DNA of 37,411 nucleotides from an uncultured Lachnospiraceae bacterium. GTDB taxonomy: Bacteria > Bacillota > Clostridia > Lachnospirales > Lachnospiraceae. The translations under genes were made by a program, and so were the position numbers. The stretch spans positions 1 through 37,411 of the forward strand of contig CATKXR010000050.1 of assembly GCA_949840805.1 (NCBI GenBank), read 5' to 3'. Shown here piece after piece: positions 7,728 to 17,907 of this stretch (the first letter of the stretch is position 1; every line of letters starts with the position of its first letter). The notes below the pieces were generated by a model. That model did not search any database, had not been told where the DNA came from, and saw nothing but the letters and a program-made list of their open reading frames with translations.

Positions 7728-7756
7728 ATTATAGTTTGTTTAAATCATTTAAACAA
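7728..7756 (-). promoter_or_regulatory. Promoter with 21-bp operator-like dyad over the -35
   Basis: On the minus strand TTGTTT (7756-7751), a 17-bp spacer and TATAAT (7733-7728) form a near-ideal sigma-A promoter for the two lipoprotein genes. A perfect dyad, arms TTGTTTAAAT and ATTTAAACAA with one central base (7736-7756), covers the -35 and most of the spacer, as expected for a repressor site. Confidence 0.65.
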
Positions 7757-7870
7757 CCTATTTGTTCTGAAATGCTTCTTGGATGTAGCAAACGTCCTTA
7801 AACCTCTCTTAACGATTTATCTTCTCTGCCCACTTTAATCCCAAATCAGGTTTAATGTGAACCAGGCGCC

Positions 7871-8107
7871 ATGGGAGGGTTAAACCTGTGTTTCTGTACC
7901 AAGGGAACAAATGAGATTTATTACGGAAAGACGGGGAACTTACAGTGTCCTTATTGTTGTGATAATTTTGAATTGAACGGATTTATATCTGACTGGACAT
8001 GGAAAGGCCAGCCAACTACCCGTCTGGTCTTTCTAACCTTCAATCTGACGGACATAAGTTGCGTTGATATTGCACAGCTCCGAGAGCCTGTCCGCCGTGA
8101 ATCTTAG
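7871..8107 (+). CDS. Hypothetical small Cys-rich ORF (uncertain)
   Basis: A 78-codon frame. Residues 1-50 contain a CFC...CPYCC arrangement that could be half a zinc ribbon (FCTKGTNEIYYGKTGNLQCP, YCCDNFELNGF). I do not recognise it. No good ribosome site precedes the ATG. The last 20 codons (8040-8107) overlap a minus-strand segment that looks like a helix-turn-helix fragment, so the ORF may be two joined scraps. Confidence 0.25.
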   Translation: MGGLNLCFCTKGTNEIYYGKTGNLQCPYCCDNFELNGFISDWTWKGQPTTRLVFLTFNLTDISCVDIAQLREPVRRES

Positions 8108-8110
8108 GGA
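8036..8110 (-). pseudogene. Possible XRE-type helix-turn-helix scrap
   Basis: The minus strand reads LRFTADRLSELCNINATYVR then QIEG, ending at once in a stop. This resembles the recognition helices of Cro/CI-type regulators found in conjugative elements (L.ELCNINATYIRQIE.G). Nothing recognisable flanks it on this strand, and the plus strand is also open, so confidence is low. Confidence 0.3.
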
Positions 8111-8288
8111 CAGGCTTTTTGATTTACTGAACGACAGCGAAGGGACGGGGATTGCCGACCTAAATGCAGACGAGCGGAACAGCCTGCTCACTGTCAGGAC
8201 AGAGGATGGGAATGTATTTGAAATGAGATGCCTACAGGGGCAGCTTTTTATTACTAAGAACGAACCATCAGCAGAGCATAAAAAATAA
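8064..8288 (+). CDS. Hypothetical small protein (uncertain)
   Basis: A 74-codon frame, MILHSSESLSAVNLRDRLFD ... IADLNADERNSLLTVRTEDG, NVFEMRCLQGQLFITKNEPS. The second half reads like a genuine compact beta protein, but there is no ribosome site and the first 15 codons lie over the antisense helix-turn-helix scrap. It could be the tail of a mobile-element gene. Function unknown. Confidence 0.3.
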   Translation: MILHSSESLSAVNLRDRLFDLLNDSEGTGIADLNADERNSLLTVRTEDGNVFEMRCLQGQLFITKNEPSAEHKK

Positions 8289-8362
8289 ATATAGACAAAG
8301 GCTGCATTTACAGTATAATAGAAACGGCAACAAGTCAGCCAGTGCCGGAGGAACATTTTAAA

Positions 8363-8743
8363 ATGATTGAAACGGAGAGCCTGATTCTTGATAAGGCAAA
8401 ATTTTCAGATTGGAAGGAAATGTATTGTAATGTCTGGTCACAGCCAGAAAGTGCAAAATACATGGCATGGAATCTTACTACAAGCGAAGAAAACGCTAAA
8501 ATAAGAATCCTGAAAACCATTGCATTTCAGAAAGAGCATGATACCTATCTGGTTTATGAAAAATCAAGCGGTAAGGCGATTGGATTTGCTGGAGTAGAAA
8601 AAATCGAACCTTACATCTATCAGGAAACAGGAATATGTCTGGGGCCGGATTATGTGGGAAAAGGGTTTGGCAAGCAGATTCTTCAAGAATTTCAAAGCGG
8701 AAGTCATGGAAATGCGCCACCGGGAAAACCTCTATCAGATTGA
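8363..8743 (+). pseudogene. GNAT acetyltransferase, 3'-truncated
   Basis: The start MIETESLILDKAKFSDWKEM at 8363 is chosen because GGAGGA lies about 10 bases upstream; a GTG at 8342 would include that site. Residues 1-108 follow a RimJ/RimL-type GNAT: N-terminal ESLIL, then GKAIGFAGVEKIEPYIYQET, and the acetyl-CoA motif GPDYVGKGFGKQIL. After LQ (about 8690) the frame degenerates (EFQSGSHGNAPPGK) and stops, losing the last part of the fold. Another frame becomes coding at exactly this place, indicating a recombination join. Confidence 0.7.
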
Positions 8744-8903
8744 TTTGCTGAACGGGAGAGAGAACCCAGGTGATGATTTTGACTGTGCTGCCGTACTGGA
8801 AGCACTCACCATGAACGCACAGAACGTCGCCAGAGCTGCCGAAACGCCCGTACCAAAAGGATCCCCCGGCTCATTGCTTGCAAAGATTATCGGAAATTTC
8901 TGA
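8691..8903 (+). pseudogene. Unrecognised gene tail joined to the GNAT gene
   Basis: A second frame opens over the GNAT break and reads FKAEVMEMRHRENLYQIDLL, NGRENPGDDFDCAAVLEALT, then ARAAETPVPKGSPG up to TAA at 8901-8903. It has a natural-looking composition but no start of its own (ATG 8652 lies inside GNAT sequence). I suspect the C-terminal end of a mobile-element protein but cannot name it. Confidence 0.35.
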
Positions 8904-8953
8904 TAACCTACATTTTTTATCGTAGTGAAGGGCAAATCCCCCCCAAAAAAAAT

Positions 8954-9021
8954 ATACAGGTACCCTTGACAAATCTCTTAAAGTGTGTATAATAATAACC
9001 AAAATATACAAGTACCTGTAT
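8954..9021 (+). promoter_or_regulatory. marR promoter with two operator-like sites
   Basis: TTGACA (8966-8971), a 16-bp gap and TATAAT (8988-8993) form a strong promoter. A 16-bp near-palindrome ATACAAGTACCTGTAT lies at 9006-9021, just past the -10. A matching half plus core ATACAGGTAC lies at 8954-8963, just before the -35. This is the expected arrangement for MarR autorepression. Confidence 0.7.
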
Positions 9022-9041
9022 AAAACAAGAAGGGACACAAT

Positions 9042-9701
9042 ATGGACGAAATTTATACAGCTATTTATGAGAAGCTGTCCACATTGCAATGGCTCATGAA
9101 ACGCCGTCAGATGTTTCATCAAGCGGAATCCGGAACATTTGCCGACTCAACAAGAGGTCAGGGGCGCATCCTTGCCATGTTGAAAATCCAGCCGGAAATT
9201 GCTACAAAGGATTTAGCTTATCTGCTGGGCATCCGCCAGCAATCGCTGAATGAGCTGTTGAACAAGTTGGAAAAAAACAGCTATGTGGAACGCAGACCAT
9301 CCGAGAAAGACAGGCGGGTCATGGTGGTGCATTTGACAGAAAAAGGGAAAGAGGCCCAGGAACCAGAAACAAATTATCAGGAGTTCCTCGGTTGCCTGTC
9401 ACCGGAAGAATTGCAGCAATTCGGCGAATATTTAGACAGGATTATTGCCGCTTTCCGGATGGGAGCAGGCAAAAGCGAGGACGATGAGGCAATGGCAGAC
9501 TGGATGGGCAAAGCACGGGAACGTATGGGTGATGAACAATTTGAACAGTTGATGTCCATGCGTGAACGAGCCTTTGGCCCCTTTGGGCGAGGAGCAAGGC
9601 CGGATCATATACCGGGTGCGGAGCGCTTCTCTCCCGATTACGATGGGCCCGTGCCAGACAGAGGCGGATTTCGCTTCTTTGGCAGCAGAGAAAGACAATA
9701 G
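9042..9701 (+). CDS. MarR-family transcriptional regulator
   Basis: A 219-residue regulator. Residues about 35-105 hold the winged HTH: GRILAMLKIQPEIATKDLAY, LLGIRQQSLNELLNKLEKNS, YVERRPSEKDRRVMVVHLTE, the last with the D-R-R wing signature. Residues 125-165 form the C-terminal dimer helix. The final 45 residues (from RERAFGPFGRGARP onward) are a Gly/Pro/Arg/Phe-rich tail not usual for the family. The gene precedes an ABC export operon and is followed by a strong terminator, so it likely represses both itself and, via read-through or a separate site, the exporter. Typical inducers are drugs or phenolics; none can be named. Confidence 0.9.
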   Translation: MDEIYTAIYEKLSTLQWLMKRRQMFHQAESGTFADSTRGQGRILAMLKIQPEIATKDLAYLLGIRQQSLNELLNKLEKNSYVERRPSEKDRRVMVVHLTEKGKEAQEPETNYQEFLGCLSPEELQQFGEYLDRIIAAFRMGAGKSEDDEAMADWMGKARERMGDEQFEQLMSMRERAFGPFGRGARPDHIPGAERFSPDYDGPVPDRGGFRFFGSRERQ

Positions 9702-9733
9702 AATACAGGGAGGCACCATATTATTTATGGAGA

Positions 9734-9773
9734 TAAGTCCTATGCGCTTTATGCGCATAGGACTTAATTTTTT
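9734..9773 (+). terminator. Strong intrinsic terminator between marR and the ABC operon
   Basis: A 13-bp perfect stem (AAGTCCTATGCGC at 9735-9747 with GCGCATAGGACTT at 9753-9765), 5-base loop, then TTTTTT at 9768-9773. No obvious second promoter lies between it and the ABC genes, so it may act as an attenuator. Confidence 0.85.
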
Positions 9774-9785
9774 GGAGGTGATGAA

Positions 9786-10703
9786 ATGAACCCAATCATT
9801 CAAGTAGAACATTTCGCAAAAAAGTATGGAAATTTTACAGCGGTAGACGACATTTCCTTTACCGTTGACGAGGGCAGCATTTTCGCTTTCCTTGGTCCCA
9901 ATGGTGCGGGCAAGAGTACAACCATCAACACGCTTTGTACCATCCTGGACAAAACTGAGGGACGCCTGATCATCAACGGGCATGATCTTTCCGGCGAACG
10001 GAATTTGGTACGAAAAGACATAGGAATCGTATTCCAGGATTCAACACTTGATACAAAAATGACCGTAGAGGAAAATCTTAAATATCATTGCAGCTTCTAC
10101 AAAGTGCCGAAAGACGAGGTGCAGGAACGCATTGACTTCGCTCTTGGCCTGGTAGAACTTACAGATTGGAAAAAAGCCATTGCAGGCAGTCTGTCTGGCG
10201 GTATGAAACGGCGGGCCGAGATTGCGAGGGGACTGGTTCATAATCCGAAAGTATTGTTTCTGGATGAACCGACTACCGGACTCGATCCGCAGACGAGGGC
10301 CAGTGTCTGGAAATATATTCAGCAGCTTCAAAAACAAAAAAATATGACTATCTTCCTGACTACTCACTACATGGACGAGGCAGAAATCTGCTCGAAAATT
10401 GTTATCATGGATCATGGTAAAATCGTTGCCAGCGACACGCCTGAAAACTTGGAACGCCAATATACCAGCACAGAGGCGGTGGTTGTCTGCACACAAACGG
10501 AGCAACTGGAAAGCGTACTGACACAGCGAGGTGTTTCTTATGACAAAACCGAAAACCGCATGATTTTTTGCACAAAGAACGCGCCCATGGTACTGGAAAT
10601 CTTATTTTGCTGCAAGGAAACCATCCTTGATTTTGAAGTGAAAAACGGGACGCTGAATGAAGTGTTCCTTGCCATTACAGGAAAGGAGATTCGAAAGGTA
10701 TGA
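9786..10703 (+). CDS. ABC exporter ATPase, DrrA-like
   Basis: A 305-residue ATP-binding subunit. It has Walker A GPNGAGKST (37-45), Q-loop VFQDS, signature LSGGM (136-140), Walker B VLFLDEP (156-162), and the H-loop in LTTHYMDEAE. Beyond residue 215 it has the C-terminal extension typical of drug and lantibiotic-type ABC-2 exporters. GGAGGTG precedes the ATG, and the stop overlaps the permease start (ATGA), so they are coupled. Inferred role: powers efflux of a hydrophobic compound through the next gene product. Confidence 0.93.
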   Translation: MNPIIQVEHFAKKYGNFTAVDDISFTVDEGSIFAFLGPNGAGKSTTINTLCTILDKTEGRLIINGHDLSGERNLVRKDIGIVFQDSTLDTKMTVEENLKYHCSFYKVPKDEVQERIDFALGLVELTDWKKAIAGSLSGGMKRRAEIARGLVHNPKVLFLDEPTTGLDPQTRASVWKYIQQLQKQKNMTIFLTTHYMDEAEICSKIVIMDHGKIVASDTPENLERQYTSTEAVVVCTQTEQLESVLTQRGVSYDKTENRMIFCTKNAPMVLEILFCCKETILDFEVKNGTLNEVFLAITGKEIRKV

Positions 10704-11545
10704 ACCCTATCACCGCAATTATTGAAAGAAATCTGCTGAACTATATCCGCAACAAGGCACGGCTTTTGGGAAGTCTGTTTATGTCTTTTTTCATGCTGGT
10801 GATGTTTTCATTTTTGATGAAATCCTCTATGAGTGGTTTGGGCCAGCCCATGAACTATCTGCTGGCCGGCGTCATCATCATGACTGTTTTTCAAACCGGC
10901 ATTAACCATTCCTCCGAGATTTTGTCTGACATCGCAGGCGGTTACATGAAAGAAGTTATGGTGGCCCCAATTTCCCGCAGCGAAATTTCCATCGGCAACA
11001 TTACGGCGGGAGCGCTGGTCGCAACCTTGCAGGGAGCCATTATGATGATACTTGCCATTTTTCTGGGGCTTCATGTTTCGGTTTTGCAATTTTTGCTGAT
11101 GCTGATCACGATGCTTCTATCAGCTATGACTTTCAGCGCTGTCGGTCTGTTCCTTGCAACCGTTTCCCGGAACGCCCCCGCCTTTCAAACGGTCAGTTCC
11201 ATGGTCATGATGCCCCTTACCTTTGTTTCCGGCGCATACATCCCCACAACGATCATACCCGGTTTCCTCCTGCCAGTGGTCTATCTGAATCCGCTGACTT
11301 ATACCACCTCCATTTTCCGCTATATTGCTTTGGGTGCGTATAAGCTGACCACAATAGAACTTTTAGAGCAGGGCATGGCGTTTTCTATCGGTGGATTTGT
11401 GATTACACCGATCATGGGTTTGGCAATCACAGTTTTGATCGGCGCCTTTTTCTTCGTACTATGTGTCCGTAAATTCAATCAGGCCGATTTCTCTGCGGTA
11501 AAAGTCGCTGCGGGTATGCGCGGCGGTGGCGCACCGGCAAGGTAA
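10700..11545 (+). CDS. ABC-2 type transporter permease
   Basis: A 281-residue membrane protein with about six transmembrane segments (FMSFFMLVMFSFLM, NYLLAGVIIMTVFQTGI, LQFLLMLITMLLSAMTFSAV, VLIGAFFFVLCVRKF). It carries the ABC-2 motif FVSGAYIPTTIIPGFLLPVV-YLNPLTY. It overlaps the preceding ATPase gene by 4 bases and is its membrane partner (DrrB-like). Confidence 0.9.
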   Translation: MNPITAIIERNLLNYIRNKARLLGSLFMSFFMLVMFSFLMKSSMSGLGQPMNYLLAGVIIMTVFQTGINHSSEILSDIAGGYMKEVMVAPISRSEISIGNITAGALVATLQGAIMMILAIFLGLHVSVLQFLLMLITMLLSAMTFSAVGLFLATVSRNAPAFQTVSSMVMMPLTFVSGAYIPTTIIPGFLLPVVYLNPLTYTTSIFRYIALGAYKLTTIELLEQGMAFSIGGFVITPIMGLAITVLIGAFFFVLCVRKFNQADFSAVKVAAGMRGGGAPAR

Positions 11546-11557
11546 GGGAGGTAACAT

Positions 11558-12439
11558 ATGGAATTGCAGTTTGAACAGGTTGCAAAAAACTATAAAGACA
11601 AAAAAGTCCTCAAAGGAATTTCCCTCACCATGGGAACCGGAGTCTATGGGCTGCTCGGCCCCAATGGAGCGGGAAAGACGACCATGATACGGATTCTGGC
11701 CGATGTGCTGCGTCCTGGCAAAGGGCGGGTCTTATACAACGGCAGGGACATTCACGCCATGGGGGACGAATACCGGGCAAAAATCGGCTACCTGCCCCAG
11801 GATGTCAGCTTTTACGGTGATTTTACCGGCAAAGATTATCTGGAATATTCAGCGGCACTGAAAGGTATGGAAAATTCCATGGCCAGAAAGCGGATAGAGG
11901 AATTGGCATACGTCGTTGGTTTGCAGAATGATCTGAATCGGAAATGCGCCGCCTATTCGGGCGGGATGCAGCGCAGGCTTGGCATTGCACAGGCCCTGTT
12001 GGATAACCCGGAAATCCTGATTCTGGATGAACCCACTTCCGGTCTTGATCCCTATGAGCGTATCAAATTCCGAAATATTATCTCCGCCTATGCAAAAGAC
12101 CGTCTGGTGCTGCTTTCTACTCACATTGTTTCCGATGTTGAGCACATTGCCACGCAGATTATGATGATGGAGTACGGTGTCATTCAATATACCCTTACCA
12201 GTGCAGAGTACATCAAAAAGATGGATGGATGTGTCTGGCTGGTGAAAATGCCTGCCCAACAGCTTGTAGAATATCAAAATCAAGCCGTTATCAGCAATGT
12301 CATTGCCAAAGACGGCCATATGGAGGTGCGCGTCATTGATGAATCAAAGCCCGCCCGGGAAGCAGTGCAGGCCGTACCCACATTGGAGGATGCATATTTA
12401 TATATTTTCAACTACCTGCCCGGAAAGGAAAGGAGGTAA
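11558..12439 (+). CDS. Second ABC exporter ATPase
   Basis: A 293-residue ATP-binding subunit with Walker A GPNGAGKT (34-41), Q-loop YLPQDVSFYG, signature SGGMQRR preceded by Tyr instead of the usual Leu (133-140), Walker B ILILDEPTSGLD, and H-loop STHIVSDVEH. The ribosome site GGGAGG lies just upstream. The stop overlaps the start of the next permease gene (TAATG). This type usually pairs with a large ABC-2 permease, as here. Confidence 0.92.
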   Translation: MELQFEQVAKNYKDKKVLKGISLTMGTGVYGLLGPNGAGKTTMIRILADVLRPGKGRVLYNGRDIHAMGDEYRAKIGYLPQDVSFYGDFTGKDYLEYSAALKGMENSMARKRIEELAYVVGLQNDLNRKCAAYSGGMQRRLGIAQALLDNPEILILDEPTSGLDPYERIKFRNIISAYAKDRLVLLSTHIVSDVEHIATQIMMMEYGVIQYTLTSAEYIKKMDGCVWLVKMPAQQLVEYQNQAVISNVIAKDGHMEVRVIDESKPAREAVQAVPTLEDAYLYIFNYLPGKERR

Positions 12440-13647
12440 TGTTCATGTCACTATTCTATTTTGAACTCCGAAAACTGCTGTTCAATAAGAAAACCAGCCT
12501 TTTGCTGCTATGTCTGTTTGCGCTTTACAGCGTGATTGGCTTTACTTCCACTCTATTTCTGATTGGCAGCAATGATAGTTACCGTGCATATGAGGAAATG
12601 GCTGCTGCTTATGAGGGATCCTTTGACAGCGAAAAGGCTGCTGAAGCAGAACGCATTTATAACGAGGTGAGCGCCCGCTATGGCACAGATTCCAGGATGA
12701 TCGCCCGAAGCGTCAAAGACCAGCCAGAGATCATTTTGGCGGTGAACTACTACGCCTATGCCCAGCAGGTGGAGGAATATTGGAACGGTACGCCGCCGGA
12801 GAGCGCCGAAGAACCCTATGGCATTGCCCTCCTGAAATCAAAGATGACAGAGTTGGAGAGCCGGGGAAAGCAAAATACATTCGCCTATGGGGAACTCTCT
12901 GATGCCCTGCAATGCCTGATTGAACTTGGCGAACCGGCGTTTGCCAATATTCTGCTATGGGAGAACTTGTTCAACAACTGGGGGGAGCATATGATGCAGT
13001 TTCTTCTGTTTGTGCCGCTGACATTTATCATTGCACCGGTTTTTGCTGTGGAACGGTCAAGCGGTATGGACAATCTGATTTTAAGTTCCCGCCATGGCCA
13101 AAAAAAGATTGTCACAGCAAAGCTGTTGAGTGTACTTGCTGCCTCCGCCGTTGTAGTCACATTGTATTTGGCAGCTACCTTTCTTTTCGGTTTTCTTCCT
13201 CACAAAAGCCTGCATGGATGGAATGCTGCCATTCAGTCCATTCCCACATACGCCAGATCGATGTTCCGATTCAAGGCCTGGCAGCTTGCGCTTGTGGGAG
13301 CCGCATGGCTCGTTTTCACCGGTGCGGTTTACAGCCTGATCGTCAGCTTTATCTCATCTCGTATGAAAAGCCAGATGGGGACGGCAGGCATCAGCCTGGC
13401 GCTCCTGTTTGTAAATGTGGGATTGGCAGCAATGGGTGATACGGTTCTCCAAAGAATCCAGCCGCTTGTGGACTTTGGACTGGCAAACGTCACTTTAATA
13501 AAAGAGGTATTCGGCGCTCATAAACTTTTCGATATATTTGGCGTGAGTATCAGCTACCCTGTTATGGCGGTTTTTGTCTTAACCTCTATTGCCGCCCTCG
13601 CTGTCTTTGGGATTTACCAGGGACAAAGGAGCAGAACGGTTGCATAA
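12439..13647 (+). CDS. ABC-2 type permease with large extracellular loop
   Basis: A 402-residue membrane protein. TM1 is at about 15-38 (TSLLLLCLFALYSVIGFTST), then a soluble loop of roughly 150 residues (about 40-185, rich in Glu and Tyr), then five or six TM segments from about 190 to 395. The layout matches ABC-2 family exporters with one long external domain between TM1 and TM2. An alternative start is MSLFYFELRKL at 12445. It is the last gene of the operon and is followed by a terminator. Confidence 0.87.
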   Translation: MFMSLFYFELRKLLFNKKTSLLLLCLFALYSVIGFTSTLFLIGSNDSYRAYEEMAAAYEGSFDSEKAAEAERIYNEVSARYGTDSRMIARSVKDQPEIILAVNYYAYAQQVEEYWNGTPPESAEEPYGIALLKSKMTELESRGKQNTFAYGELSDALQCLIELGEPAFANILLWENLFNNWGEHMMQFLLFVPLTFIIAPVFAVERSSGMDNLILSSRHGQKKIVTAKLLSVLAASAVVVTLYLAATFLFGFLPHKSLHGWNAAIQSIPTYARSMFRFKAWQLALVGAAWLVFTGAVYSLIVSFISSRMKSQMGTAGISLALLFVNVGLAAMGDTVLQRIQPLVDFGLANVTLIKEVFGAHKLFDIFGVSISYPVMAVFVLTSIAALAVFGIYQGQRSRTVA

Positions 13648-13663
13648 ACAGCAACAAAAATTT

Positions 13664-13706
13664 AAGCAGCAGTCTGTGATGTGAAAACAGATTGCTGCTT
13701 ATTTTT
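13664..13706 (+). terminator. Terminator of the ABC export operon
   Basis: A 13-bp stem AAGCAGCAGTCTG / CAGATTGCTGCTT with one G-T pair, 11-base loop and a following ATTTTT. The convergent araC gene ends at 13748, so the site may serve both directions. Confidence 0.8.
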
Positions 13707-13747
13707 GCCCTGTACGCCTAAACGGCAGAGGCCGGTAAGTACTCATC

Positions 13748-14608
13748 CTATTGGTATTCCTTCAACTGCTTCCGGAATTCGGATGGGGATACCCCGCACT
13801 GCTTTTTGAACAGGCGGCTGAAGTACAGAGGATTGTCATAGCCAACGATTTCAGCGATTTCCGCTACATGATAGGACGTGGACTCCAGCAGGCTTTGGGC
13901 ATTGGATATCCGGAGGGAGAGCAGGTATTGTGTGGGGGTGGAACCGGTGTAATCTTTAAAATTTCTGATAAACCAACTGATGCTCATGCCGCGGCTTTTG
14001 GCATATTCCTCGATGCTGACGGGGTGGTTGTAGTGGGAGTGGAAATGGGAGACTGCCAGATCCATCTCATCCATGAGAAAGACATTTTTGCTTTTCGGCT
14101 TCTTTTCCTGGAGCCGGCTGATCAAAACAAACAACAATTCAAGATAATGAACAAGGACTTCTTCGTAATGGGGCTTGGTCAGCTTCAGTTCCTGGATCAT
14201 ATGCAAATAAATTTTCTTATAATCTAAAGAGGTTCCTGTGTGAATCACATGGGCATTGTCAGGAATACGGTATTTTCTTAAGATGTTTTTCACATTATTT
14301 CCCGTAAAATGTACCCAGTATGCTTCCGTATGGTCGACGCCATAGTAATAATAACGCTGTTCCTCTTTGGGACGGTAAAGGACCATATTCCCGGCAGGCA
14401 CGATCTCTTCTTTGCCGTGAAAATAGAAATGGGCTTTGCCGGAGGCAATATAAAGAAGCTGATAGTCCAGGCGTCCTCTGGGTCTGTGGGTGGGAAGCCT
14501 TGGCCTGGTGAATAAATGATAGACACCGGCGCTTCCCACAAAAAGGGGGTGTTTTTTGTCTTTAAAATCCCGATGGGAATTGTGCCAGTACGCATTATCC
14601 GTATACAT
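13748..14608 (-). CDS. AraC-family regulator of the beta-galactosidase operon
   Basis: A 286-residue regulator. Residues about 20-110 form an AraC_binding cupin (GRLDYQLLYIASGKAHFYFH, GKEEIVPAGNMVLYRPKEEQ). Residues about 185-286 hold the two HTH motifs (SIEEYAKSRGMSISWFIRNF, TPTQYLLSLRISNAQSLLES, EIAEIVGYDNPLYFSRLFKK). AGGAGG precedes the ATG. It is divergent from the GH2 gene across 222 bp, the usual layout for an activator responding to a beta-galactoside or its product. Sugar specificity is inference from the neighbour. Confidence 0.92.
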   Translation of the reverse strand: MYTDNAYWHNSHRDFKDKKHPLFVGSAGVYHLFTRPRLPTHRPRGRLDYQLLYIASGKAHFYFHGKEEIVPAGNMVLYRPKEEQRYYYYGVDHTEAYWVHFTGNNVKNILRKYRIPDNAHVIHTGTSLDYKKIYLHMIQELKLTKPHYEEVLVHYLELLFVLISRLQEKKPKSKNVFLMDEMDLAVSHFHSHYNHPVSIEEYAKSRGMSISWFIRNFKDYTGSTPTQYLLSLRISNAQSLLESTSYHVAEIAEIVGYDNPLYFSRLFKKQCGVSPSEFRKQLKEYQ

Positions 14609-14658
14609 GGGTTTTACCTCCTAAGACGGACGCCAGTGAGATCCTGCAGGCAGGGTGT

Positions 14659-14696
14659 TACAATGTAATTGTATCATTTTGTGCATATTTTGTCTA
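14659..14696 (-). promoter_or_regulatory. araC promoter with overlapping dyad
   Basis: On the minus strand TAGACA (14696-14691), 17-bp spacer, TACAAT (14673-14668). The dyad TACAAT-GTA-ATTGTA at 14659-14673 covers this -10, so an autoregulatory site is plausible. Confidence 0.5.
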
Positions 14697-14729
14697 TTCT
14701 GATTTATGTAAAAAAAAGGATAATAATCT

Positions 14730-14735
14730 TATAAT
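14730..14735 (+). promoter_or_regulatory. Candidate -10 of the GH2 operon
   Basis: TATAAT about 96 bases before the start codon. The -35 region 17 bases upstream (TGTAAA) is poor, which would fit a promoter that needs the AraC activator. Confidence 0.45.
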
Positions 14736-14782
14736 ATAAACAAACACAGGCCTGTGTGGGAGATTAGCAAAGGGTAATGTAA

Positions 14783-17896
<3,114 letters not shown>

Positions 17897-17907
17897 GGAG
17901 AGAGAAC

